This document shows, one piece after another, positions 20,615 through 30,429 of a stretch of DNA of 64,000 nt. How positions within the stretch are numbered: the first letter of the stretch is position 1; each line of letters begins with the position of its first letter. Location of the stretch: positions 62,001 to 126,000 of the forward strand of contig JAKLMB010000032.1 of the NCBI GenBank assembly GCA_022813625.1, in the 5' to 3' direction. The position numbers were made by a program, and so were the translations under genes. Source of the DNA: Aaosphaeria pasadenensis. Its lineage: Eukaryota > Ascomycota > Dothideomycetes > Pleosporales. Below the pieces are notes generated by a model, which saw only the letters and a program-made list of their open reading frames with translations, ran no database searches and was not told the origin of the DNA.

Positions 20615-23134
20615 CTAGCTAGTCGGCTGTGCTTCAACAGCTGCTGCCTGCTCGTCTGAAGCAACAGGCTTTTCAGGCTCTGCGGCGACTTCAGGTTCCT
20701 CTAGCTCTTTTTGGGAGGCCTCCGTCGTAGGAGCGGCATGTACTTCGGGCTCGGCCTCGTGGATCTCAGAAACTTCTTCCTCGGCACCAGCATTTGTATC
20801 CTCGGTGTGTTGAGCTTCGGTATCGACTTTAGTGACTGCTTCCTTCGCTTTATGAGCAACTTGCTCGACCTTTTTCTTGCCTTTGGACAAAGTGCTTTCA
20901 CGTGCTTTTGGCTTTGCAGTAGGTTGAGTGACGGCAGCTCGTCGAGGAGGGGATGCTGGTTTATCATGCGTCTTGCTGGCAGAAGCTTGGGTAGGGCGCA
21001 TCATTCTTGCTAAAAAGCCTTCATCCGAGCCACCCTTTGTTGACGCACGGGATTCAGGGCGCTTAGTGGGAGCAGTGCTTGGTGCCAAAGAAGCTCGTGC
21101 AGGCTGCTTCTTGGTCGTAGGACCAGTCTTTGGAGCCACCGAAGAGGTGCGAGGAGCCGCCACGGTTTTACGGACGGCCGGCTTCTCCGTTGATTCTTCG
21201 CCATGTTTGGCTGCGGATGCCCTTGTGGGTGCGGTCAAATGGGAAGGGAGCTGCACAGGCTTAGTCTGCTCCCTTGGCTTCGGCTTCTTGAAGCCTCCAG
21301 GAGAAGTTGTTGTGCTCTTTTCTGTGTCCTTGGTCGTCTTAGGAGCGGGTATGGTGCTCGTGGGTTTGGGGACCGGTTTCTTGGTTTCGGCCGGTGCGGT
21401 CTTATCTTTAGCGGCGACTCCAGATGGGGCTCCGGCCATAGATGGTCGCATGGATGGTCGAGATGTCCGGGGTGCCGGTACTTTAGGCTGGTCTTTGGAA
21501 ACAGTCGACTTGGCTTTTTCCTTGCCGGGCAACGGGGACTTTGTGGTTGAAGCAGCAGGAATGGCTTTCGGGGTAGTGGGCGTCCTAGGGGCGCGCGTGA
21601 CGCTTGGAGATTTGGGAAGGGGGCTCTTTGCTGAAGCTGGTTTCAAGGTGGGGACTTTGGTGGATATAGCTGCAGGCTTCTTCACCGAAGATTTGCTGCT
21701 AGCCTCTGTTGTTCGCCCTGTTCCTCCAACCTTAGATGGGGTAGCTGTGGTTTTGAGTTTGGGGACCTGCGGGGCTTCGACATTCTTTGGTGCTTCAGTT
21801 GTTGCCGAAACCTCAGCAACCTGGGGAGCTGCAGGGACTTCTGTGGGCTCGGGGTCCTTCGCAGTCACGGGAGCCTCAGGGACTTCAGGTGCTACGGCAG
21901 CTGCTGGAACTTCGGGTACTTCTGGAACTTCTGGCTCTGGAGTCTTCGGTGCCTCTGGAGCTGCTAACACTTCTGGCGCTGCTGGCTCTTCTGACACTAC
22001 TGGTTCTTCTGGCTTGACCGGGGCTGCTGGTGCCTCTACAACTTCTGGGGTTACTGGTGTCTCTTCAACCTTGGGAGCTGCTGGTGTTTCTTCAACCTTG
22101 GGGGCTGCTGGTGTTTCTTCAACCTTGGGGGCTGCTGGTGTTTCTTTGACCTTGGGAGCTGCTGGTGTTTCTTCGACCTTGGGAGCCGCAGGGGTCTCCT
22201 CGACTTCTGGGACTGCGGATGTCTCTGGCGTCTCAGCCACTTCTGGCTCTTTTGGAGCCTCGTCTGCTTTTGGTTCTGGAGCAATTGGAGTGTCTGCAGC
22301 CGTCGAAGACTCCGTAGGTGGAGGAAGGTCCGCCTTAACAAGCTCAGCGCTCTCTTCTTCTGCCTCCGCCGGCTTGGCTTTCGCCTCTTCCTGTACGCTA
22401 GAGACAACTTTGTCCGACTTCTTGACAGGCTTGTCCGACTTCTTAACAGGCTTGCCCGACTTCTTGGCAGGCTCGTCCGACTTCTTAACAGGCTTGTCCG
22501 ACTTCTTGACAGACTCGTCCGACTTCTTCACAGGTTTGTCCGAGAGGGACAGAGCAGCCAGCTTCTGGGATATGTCATCGGAAATTGGTTCAAGATTGGA
22601 GATAGCCTCACGAACCTCTCCCGCATCAGGCTTGCTTGGGGCGGCTGCAGTTGTTTCTGGGAAGTCAGATCCCTTCATTATGCTTCCGAGGTTCGGCATT
22701 GTGCTGTCGGTCTCGCGGATTGGAGGCGGGCCTCTGCTGAGCTCTTGCACGTCGACGGCTTCCTCAGGGACAACCTCGTTGACGGCGTCGCTGCTTTCGC
22801 GTGCTTCCTTCTCCTTAGTGAGTTCCTTCTTGAGATCTGCGACTGCCTCTTCGCCCAACTCGGTGCTCACGCTGAAGCTCTGCCTGTGCTGGGCGGAGAT
22901 GCTGTTGATTCCGTCGGCAGTGCCCTTGGAGGTACCAAGATCGCGTGGGATCGATGCGGAGGGCTCGACCGAGACGAACGAAGCTCTGATCTTGGACGTA
23001 GGCTTGTCGCCTTCGCCGCTGTTTCTATGTTCTGGTTGGGGACGGCCGCGGGGTTCAGGAGACGGAGCTGCGCTTTGGCTCTCAAACATAGCCCGCAGGT
23101 TCCTAACACCACTGTTTTGGCTTTTGTCGGTCAT
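20615..23134 (-). CDS. Large disordered Ala/Pro/Glu/Lys-rich repeat protein
   Basis: Single exon, 839 aa, ATG 23134 to TAG 20615. The N-terminus has SGVRNLRAMFESQ, a short conserved motif that recurs at the start of several mould cytoskeleton-associated proteins. The rest is low complexity. There are about seven or eight copies of a heptad-like KPVKKSD (DNA 21-mers at about 22408-22545) and about six copies of EETPAAPKV (27-mers, about 22040-22210). A Ser/Pro/Lys/Thr-rich basic half follows, and the tail is acidic (EEEVSEIHEAEPEV, then PEKPVASDEQAAAVEAQPTS). No enzyme domain or membrane segment is seen. The basic, repeat-rich layout would suit a microtubule- or actin-binding linker, but this is inference. 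The exact repeats suggest ongoing length variation. The antisense strand also has a very long open frame, rejected as a shadow. Confidence 0.78.
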   Translation of the reverse strand: MTDKSQNSGVRNLRAMFESQSAAPSPEPRGRPQPEHRNSGEGDKPTSKIRASFVSVEPSASIPRDLGTSKGTADGINSISAQHRQSFSVSTELGEEAVADLKKELTKEKEARESSDAVNEVVPEEAVDVQELSRGPPPIRETDSTMPNLGSIMKGSDFPETTAAAPSKPDAGEVREAISNLEPISDDISQKLAALSLSDKPVKKSDESVKKSDKPVKKSDEPAKKSGKPVKKSDKPVKKSDKVVSSVQEEAKAKPAEAEEESAELVKADLPPPTESSTAADTPIAPEPKADEAPKEPEVAETPETSAVPEVEETPAAPKVEETPAAPKVKETPAAPKVEETPAAPKVEETPAAPKVEETPVTPEVVEAPAAPVKPEEPVVSEEPAAPEVLAAPEAPKTPEPEVPEVPEVPAAAVAPEVPEAPVTAKDPEPTEVPAAPQVAEVSATTEAPKNVEAPQVPKLKTTATPSKVGGTGRTTEASSKSSVKKPAAISTKVPTLKPASAKSPLPKSPSVTRAPRTPTTPKAIPAASTTKSPLPGKEKAKSTVSKDQPKVPAPRTSRPSMRPSMAGAPSGVAAKDKTAPAETKKPVPKPTSTIPAPKTTKDTEKSTTTSPGGFKKPKPREQTKPVQLPSHLTAPTRASAAKHGEESTEKPAVRKTVAAPRTSSVAPKTGPTTKKQPARASLAPSTAPTKRPESRASTKGGSDEGFLARMMRPTQASASKTHDKPASPPRRAAVTQPTAKPKARESTLSKGKKKVEQVAHKAKEAVTKVDTEAQHTEDTNAGAEEEVSEIHEAEPEVHAAPTTEASQKELEEPEVAAEPEKPVASDEQAAAVEAQPTS
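22040..22545 (-). repeat. In-frame coding minisatellites (27-bp and 21-bp units)
   Basis: These are two tandem arrays within the disordered-protein gene. One is a 27-bp unit encoding EETPAAPKV. The other, near 22408-22545, is a 21-bp unit encoding KPVKKSD with E/D and P/A variants. Unit lengths are multiples of three, so expansions would keep the frame. Confidence 0.8.
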
Positions 23135-24657
23135 GGCTGCAATTCGAGGACGCCCGATTAGTTACAGCAAAATAGTAGGAGGAGGAGGGGAGGGAGAGGT
23201 AGAGAAGGGTTGCGCAGGTAGAGTTGAGGTTTTGGCTAGGAACGTGGTCATAACGTGGGAAATATTGGGGGGGAGATTTGGGACCAGGGATCAGCTGAAA
23301 CGCGTTTGTTTACCAGGTCACCACAGAGACGGTGTCGCGGTTTCAAGGGTAAATAATGTAAATGCGCACTTACAACGAGCGGCACCTAATCAATTGATGA
23401 TGGCAATGGTTCTGGTCGTTTGTGTCAGCGACAATGAGCGATGGAATGAATTATGTTGGAGAGCAATGGAGGAGTGGAGGAGGTGGAGAGGAGAGGCTGG
23501 TGCCCTGGACAATTGGAACAAATAACTAGCAAAGAGGAAATCACTCAGTCACTCCAGTCACTCCTCCCCTGTTCCCTGGCACTAAATGAGAGTCGATTAA
23601 CCGCTTCTGTACTAGATGAACCGCCAAGTGCAGGAGAGCTTGAGTGGCCAGAGAGACGTCACTCCACTCCACTTTTATACATGAAAGACATCTCCAATCC
23701 ACCCCATGAATATCTTTATTCTCCTTCAATATGTTGTTGTATCTCACTTGAAGACTTTTCATGTCTCTGGCATGGCCCCATAGTATCCTGACAATGCACA
23801 AATTACCCTCAATGGCACCTCTATCAACCAGTATGTCATGCCATGACAACCCTCACCCGTCGCATCCTCTCTCCTTTTCATGCGCGCAGATGTCAATGCG
23901 GTAATCGGCAATGGCCAATCAGACATCATTGCGACCCGAAATGAGCATATCTGTCCAATAGCATACGAGCAACAATGACCATTTCACAATTCTATTCACA
24001 TTCGAGAACAACTTCCCCTTAACTGCCATCTCTTATAGGAAGCGCCAGTTGCCATGTCCACGTCCCATGACCACCTTGTTTGATGAAACAGTTGCTATTC
24101 TAACCGACTCTACCGTTCTCTCGTTGTGGCTAATGTTGAGGACAACGTTATGCACACTTGTGTCTTCCTTGACCAAAAGGACCCCGTTTGCTGTTTCCTG
24201 GAGGTCACCTTCTCGAGTCATGCACCGGCCGTTGTCTTTTACGCCGATCATAGATTCAGCAGCCGTTCCATTCCAGAGTCCTTCATTACGTCTCATCCTT
24301 CCATCTCTGCATTTCATGGCGACATGATACAGAGTCCATTCAATCTGTCGCAAAATTATCGACAACATAATGGAATGCGGGCCTCTGCGCATGCTTGAAT
24401 GAAGCCTCAATTGAGACATTGCGAGCATAAACTAAATTAGATCCTCATTACCAGCGGTCAGATAAGTGTCTGAAGTCGCAGGTTTAGGTTGGGGGAACTG
24501 TTAGATATTGGTTGGTCGTTGTATAGCACATGTAACATTGAGATGCCGAGCATTGAAATAGCATTACTGTCCAATTGGCCAAAAGCCTCAAAGTACCTAA
24601 CTATGGGTACGAGCTACGAGTCTACGATTAATCCTGGGCGCTTCTGTTAACCTGGTA
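23135..24657. other. Intergenic region, 1.5 kb
   Basis: This contains the promoter and 5' leader of the disordered-protein gene (purine-rich GGAGGAGGGGAGGGAGAGG at about 23176) and the 3' flank of the RS-protein gene. Short ORFs at 23453-23791 and 24033-24428 have no family features. Nothing else supported. Confidence 0.5.
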
Positions 24658-25993
24658 TCACGTTAGTCTTCCCCATTCCGCCTTTAATCCAACATCGCCA
24701 TCCGCATCGATTACTTTTCCCTTGTCCCATTCTCGATCTTCTCCTCTCCTAGACCACTTGACGTCCTCCTCCGTCTTCTCATCTCCCCTCTCCCATTTCT
24801 GAACCTGATCATCTGTGAACCCCGCGGCCTTCAAACGTTCAGCTCCTTGTTGCTTCCACCTTTCGCGATCCTTCAGGGCCTCGAGAGCGTCGCCCCATTC
24901 ATCCTCGACATCTGAGTTGAGGTGCACGTCAGATTGAGGATCGTACGTAGAAGAAAATCGTGCGTCCATCGCCATGGAATTTGCCTTGTGAGCGCCGCGG
25001 CCCCGTGATCGCACGTTTAATTGCGCCGGTGATGGTGGCAGTGGGCCGACAATGTCTTCCAGCGGGTCTGAATCAGAGCCATTACGAGGGGATGGTTCTC
25101 GTCGCGAGTGAGCCTTTTGAGTGCGATGCCTTGTGTCATTATGGATCTTGGAACTTCGCGGTCGTGGACTTCGGGAGCGAGAATTATGGCGCCGAGACGA
25201 TCTATGTTGCCTCCGAGGAGATCGTGACCTAGAACGAGAGCGAGATGCAGCGGGCGAACGAGACCTTCTTCGATGGGACCTATGTCCTGACGAATCCTTC
25301 CTGTGGCTATCATGATGATGGCGTCTGCTGCTGTGACGATGGTCGCGTTCCAGTCCCTTCCTCGTGTCGATGTGTCTAGAGCTACGTTTGACGTTGTCGC
25401 CCTCACTATCATCGTATCTTTCTCGTTCTCTCCTCCGACTTCCATCTCTTTGTCTTTTTCTGTCCGATCTAGCGTGTCCTGCGTCCTCGCGATCCCGTCG
25501 TCTCCGTCGGCTTCGATCCCTTTCATCATCGCTGTCGACTTGTCTTGAGCGCTTCCGCGCATTGTTCCCTGTCTCTTCACCGCTGAAATCGACAGGTGTC
25601 AGCCTTCCCGGATCGTGCCTCCGTATGTTCCTTTTCTCTAACAGTTTCTTCCCCTTCTCCATGTGCCTAAGACGCGCCCGCGACTCCTCGGCTTCCTTTG
25701 CTAGTAATGCTGCATTGTGCGTGTCCGTCTCTTTAATGATGTGGCGGAGGAATCTAGTATTCGGTTTCGGCGCAGCCGACCTTGACCTGGGAAGAAGTGA
25801 GAATCAAATCCATTATACGACGGCGTACACGAACTCCATGGAGGTCGGTACATCTAGGGAAGTTGACCGCGACATACTTTAGGGGATTGAAGGCATCGAG
25901 ACCCACCATCTCATACTTTTTCGTCGACGTCTTTGCATCCTGCTTCAGCAAGCTTCTAACGTAATCATCATCATCGATGTCATGTGTAGACAT
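24658..25993 (-). CDS. RS-domain protein, likely pre-mRNA splicing associated
   Basis: The model is complement(join(24658..25786, 25878..25993)), 414 aa; the 91-bp intron has a GTATGT donor and TTCCCAG acceptor. The N-terminal 90 residues are conserved-looking: DDDYVRSLLKQDAKTSTKKY, then SAAPKPNTRFLRHIIKETDT, then HNAALLAKEAEESRARLRHM. This is the signature of the mould proteins usually named pre-mRNA-splicing factor 38B. A long Arg/Ser/Asp/His-rich RS domain follows (many RS, SR and RRRSRSP stretches), as in nuclear speckle proteins. The C-terminus has a compact DDEWGDALEALKDRERWKQQ helix and a Trp-containing acidic end. Role: probable nuclear splicing cofactor; the name comes from family recollection. 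It is divergent from sos7, with starts 185 bp apart, suggesting a shared promoter. Confidence 0.75.
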
Positions 25994-26178
25994 TGCGCCT
26001 GCGTGCGTGCGCTTGTTGCATATGCATGCGTGCTGTGGTTTACTCAAGAACTCAGGGCCTGACGTCGGTCGGCGCGAGGACCCGCTAGTCCAAAAGGAGA
26101 TGCCCCACCCGGAATAAACAAACACCCCGCGGCGCGTTGCCTCTATCCTCACGATTTACTTCCAACACTTCCAGCACA
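25994..26178. promoter_or_regulatory. Bidirectional promoter, RS protein / sos7
   Basis: Only 185 bp separates the two divergent ATGs (25993 minus, 26179 plus). It contains GC-rich CGGCGCGAGG and CCCCGCGGCGCG patches and no obvious TATA box, typical of co-expressed nuclear housekeeping pairs. Confidence 0.55.
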
Positions 26179-27105
26179 ATGGCGTTCAGGACTGCGGAAG
26201 AAACATCATCTGCTATTAAGCAGCTGAATTCTTCTCCTTCTTTAAAGATACTAGACCTTGCCGAGACATTATCACCCAAAGACCTGCCACAGGTGTCTCA
26301 AAAACGAAATTCCGCGGTGTCTGAAGACAGCGAACAGAACAGCGATACACACCCTGCTGCGCTAGAGGCAGACTTGACTCATTATAAGGTAGTTTACCTT
26401 CTTAAATTTGAGTAGGGGATCGTAATTGATAGAAGACAGGAGCTTTTCAGTAAACTTAGGTTCAGTTATGTCGAACAGGTTACAAAGGAGAAATTCCTAC
26501 GAAACATCACGGATAACCCACCTCGTTTTGTAGAGAACAACGAAAATGAAGCAAAGGAGGCAGAGATACTGGCTTCGAAGGCAGAGCTGAAGGAGCGGAA
26601 ACTGGAAGTGGCGGAAATCATCAAGCAGTTGGAGGAGAAGGGTCGAGAGCTGGCACTGCGGTATGAAGGGATCCAGTTGCGCACCGCACGGCTAACGCAA
26701 CTTCCTACCGACATCGACAATCTCCAAGTGAACATAGAACGGCTTAGGCACGAGCAGATTCCATCGACCGATAATCCAGAAATGGCGCTGCCTCTCCCAG
26801 AAACGCGGCGCCTATTGCAGGAGCGAGAAGCAGAGCTGACCGCTCTTAATGCCCAACTTGCATCGTTGCAGGCTCAACTGCCCGGACGCGCACAAGAGCT
26901 CGACAAATTAGAGCGAGAGTTGAAGCCTCTGGAGACTCAGAAACAGGGAACTGTTGCAGCTGCGAAAGAGGCGAAGCGACGAAGAGAAGAGGGAGGCGGA
27001 ATTGGGGATGAGCTGGAAGAGAGAGGAAGATGGCTGAGAGCTTCAGAGCAAGCTTTGAAAGAGATGCTCGACATTGAAAATGAAAATGGAGGCGCGAGGC
27101 ACTAA
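26179..27105 (+). CDS. sos7: Kinetochore protein Sos7
   Basis: Sos7 belongs to the fungal Mis12/Sos7 kinetochore assembly and works at the centromere. The model is join(26179..26388, 26440..27105), 291 aa; the 51-bp intron runs from GTAGTT to GAAGACAG. Splicing creates THYKELFSKLRFSYVEQVTK, the hallmark motif of the Sos7 N-terminal domain, followed by KEKFLRNITDNPPRFV. From about residue 100 onward the protein is an almost continuous coiled coil rich in Glu, Leu, Arg and Gln (for example LKERKLEVAEIIKQLEEKGR). No other domain is present. The length suits the family. The C-terminus contains a Gly-rich break (EEGGGIGDELEERG). Confidence 0.87.
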
Positions 27106-27963
27106 TATTTTTCTTTTCCTCGCAGGCGTTATGGGTTGGATCAGAAAGTGATGAGATACCCCATCGTTAATAGATGCATTTTCGAGTAATTACCATGATC
27201 ATGGTTCACAGCACACATAGTTTGTCCACATTGTTGTACCACCCGAACGTACCGAATGAGGAGAGCCGTGGAATGTGTGCTAGAGGATAGCGCAGCCCTG
27301 TCGTGCCTGTCTAGGTGTGGCGGACCCATCTACACAAATTCCTAGAATGGAGTGAGGCGCAGTAGGCATTGTGCTTCATCAAATGCTCCAGGGCCCCCAA
27401 TCAATTACAGGATGAAGTGTCGAGTGATCAGTACGGGAGAAGAAATGAGGACGACGTCAGCTGAAAGCAGGGATGTGTCGAGCGTCGATTGGCCGTTGCC
27501 CCGCGGAACCACCACGGATAAACATACGCTAGTGAGATCTCGCAGCTGCCCAAGACTACTACCTTTCGACGGCAGCTCTTCCTTTTGTCGACTCAACCAA
27601 AAGTTACTACCTTCGTTTCTCTTTTCACACTTCTGTCTTTCGAACAGACTCAGGATCGAAGCGCAAACCGACTGACGTTCCCTTCACCATCTCATCGCCC
27701 CGCAGGGCATGTTCTGCTAGCGAGGCATCGATCATCTAGCCTTGCCAACGCATTCAAGCTTGACAGCAGAACAAGCCTAACTATTGTTACAACTGCCACG
27801 ACGTCACGATTTCCTCCCGCTCCTGTCTTTTCTCGGATCTTCTTTGGATTTTTGATACCCCTAACGACTGTTACTCGAAATTTTATCCATTCCATTATAG
27901 GAAGAAGCCGAACGAAATCGTGGTCTTGCGTCCCTTCGAGTACAGGCGGTGTACACCTTCATA
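27106..27963. promoter_or_regulatory. Promoter/5' region of the b561-type gene
   Basis: This 858-bp space is pyrimidine-rich from about 27560 to 27960 (CTTCCTTTTGTC, CTCTTTTCACACTTCTGTC), consistent with a long 5' leader before ATG 27964. No coding sequence recognised. Confidence 0.5.
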
Positions 27964-30429
27964 ATGTCCGGGAACCAGTTCTCCCCACCAGGGAGCAGCA
28001 GTTACTCTTCTGACACCATGTATGTCGGTGACGGTACATGGGACTCTTCAAGAAATACCTTTCTGTTGCCGAATCTGCAAGGATTGAACTTGGCTACTAC
28101 TCAATACAATGGTAAGGTCGAACGGAAAGAGACATACAATCTTGCTAACTTCGGGCAGGCATGGGCAATCGGTTTCGCAACATGGCCGGCTATCGCGGTG
28201 TGATCATGGGACATGGCATTCTCGCGGCGATTACCTTTCTATTCGTCGTTCCGGCAGCTATCCTCATAGCCCGCTTCTATCATCGGAATCCACGGATGGC
28301 ATTGCGAATTCACATTTGGCTACAGATATTGACCGTATTTCTCGCCACTGCTCTCTTTATCCTCGGCTTCCAGGCAGTTGGGTTGAAACGATCCTTGACA
28401 AATCCACACCACGGCATTGGTGTTGCTCTATACACCCTTATCCTTGTCCAGGCCTTTGCTGGATGTATCATTCACCGCCGAGAGAAGGGCAAGGAACGAT
28501 ACAAAATTCCACTAAAGCTTATGGTGAGTTCAACGACGTTCCAAATTACGAGTTTAAAGACTAATTAGATAGCTTCATCAATGGGTTGGAAGAGCTATTG
28601 CCATCCTAGGAGTCGTACAAGTTGCTTTAGGGCTTACCCTATGGGGCTCGCCCAAGGTGCTCTTCATTCTATTCGCTATTTGGACCTTCTTCCTCGCGGT
28701 TGCTTGTTTCGTCCTCAGCTATAGAAACCAGCCGGAAATGGGCTTCGACGATCGAGGCACATACATAACTGATCGTACTGAAACCACACGAAGAACTTCA
28801 AGTGGCCATGGCCTTGGACGACTTGCAGCAGCAGGAGCAGCAGGAGCCGGGCTGGCAGCGCTTCGACGCCGCTCCAGGAGCAGAAGCAGGACCCGTCGAA
28901 GGCCAAGTGGAAGCCGGCACGAGGTTCTGAGCTCTCACCATAGCTCTCGGATGTCAGACTCTTATGCAGACGAAAAGTTTACAGACGCTGGCAGAAAGGG
29001 AACCACGTGGAAAGACCGTCTTTTCGGTGCAGCAGCTGGTGTAGGTGGCATCATGGCTGTCAAGTCATTATTCAACCGCAATAAGAAGCCCGCTATGACC
29101 GAGTCTGGTAGCGAAGTCAGCTATAGCCGACCAGTCGGTCAATCTGAATTTACCCAGACAGATCTCAGTCGATTGGAAGAGGGCCGGGCGCCAGAATCCC
29201 CAGCCAACGATAGGTGGCGCCGTACAGAAGAGAGGGAGGCTGCTCAGGCAGCGGCAATGGCCGGCAGCCCACTACGAAAGGGTCATCAACCCAGACGGAG
29301 TGGTGCATCCATCGACTCTTTTGATAGTCGGACCAGCATTAGCGATGAGACTGTCGAACGACGTAACGAATCTCATGGACTTCGCAACGGACTTGCAGCA
29401 CTCGGCGTGGCCGGATTCCTTAAACATCAATGGAACAAGCGCAGGAACAAAAAGGAGGACGAACGCGTAGAGGAGCTAAGACAACAAGATATGGACGAGG
29501 AGCGAATTGCTCGTGCCAATAGTAATCGACGGAAGTACACAGGAGATGGGATCCGGCCACCAAGGAGGACGAGGCCACCTTCCACGATTATGTCGGAGAG
29601 TGACATCTCAGGCCTCACACCGCTACCTAACCTTGCGCCGCCACCAAGCAATCTTCCTCCACCTCCAAGAAGCACGACCAACCTTTCAAGTGCTCCAGGC
29701 CCGTCTACTATCCCACCACCTCCACCCATTGGGGGTGTTTTGAGTGATTCAGGTTCAGATGCCTATACCTCACCAGGAGGTGGTAATCATCGGCGTCATC
29801 GCACACCAGGTGCTGGGTCTACGGCACTTGCTAGCGGGGCGGTGGCAGCCGCAACGTCCACTGGTTCGCCCGTACGAAAAGGAAGGGATAGCAGTAGACA
29901 GCGAAGTGATCTTGACGATAGCGTTGCATCGCCGCCCGTCTCTGTCAAAGTCAAGATGCACAACGATGGTCGTCATGTGACCCTACGCCGACTCAACGAA
30001 GAAGAAGCTGCTGCTGCGCGAGAAGCTCGACGAAAGGTTGAGCGCAAGAAACGCAATGGTAGTGCCAGCTCGCTCAGTGGATTTGATAACGACCGCTGGC
30101 GCAGAACAGAGGCACTGGAAGCGCAACAAGCAGCGCAAATGGCTGCTCCCTCCTCGACAACGCATATCCCTATGCCGGAGCCAATGATCCCTCCCCCGCC
30201 CCCAGGACCTCCGCCTATGAGCGGAACCTCAACCATAGGGCCTGGGCAGCAATATCCACCGCCTCCACCTATTCCGGGTGGCAGCATGATAAGCAGCCCG
30301 CCGGGGACAAACGCATACGGAACGGAGACGGATGTCAGTGCCTATGACTCGAATCGCCGACGACGCAGAGCGGAGAGAGCGCAAGCCAAGCAGGCTCGTC
30401 AAGGTGGCAGTCGAGTAGAGTTTTCATGA
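27964..30429 (+). CDS. Cytochrome b561-type membrane protein with long disordered tail
   Basis: The model is join(27964..28111, 28159..28523, 28573..30429), 789 aa; introns are 47 and 49 bp. Five hydrophobic helices are visible. Helices 1-4 each present a conserved histidine: VIMGHGILAAITFLFVVPAA (His about 68), ALRIHIWLQILTVFLATALF, NPHHGIGVALYTLILVQAFA and LHQWVGRAIAILGVVQVALG. This four-His pattern ligates two haems b in the b561/ferric-reductase-like fold. The fifth helix is KVLFILFAIWTFFLAVACFV. No DOMON domain is present, so it would pass electrons between unidentified partners across a membrane. The remaining ~570 residues are cytosolic-type, Arg/Ser- and Pro-rich. They carry a duplicated DRWRRTE-x-x-EAxQAA motif (about 29211 and 30090) and poly-Pro runs. 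The tail is unusually long for the family. Confidence 0.83.

Noticed and set aside
20928..23525. An 865-codon plus-strand ORF opposite the disordered-protein gene
   Set aside because: It is an antisense shadow. The minus frame has conserved motifs and in-frame peptide repeats, while the plus translation is low-complexity Ser/Gly/Ala/Leu sequence created by the codon choice of the other strand.
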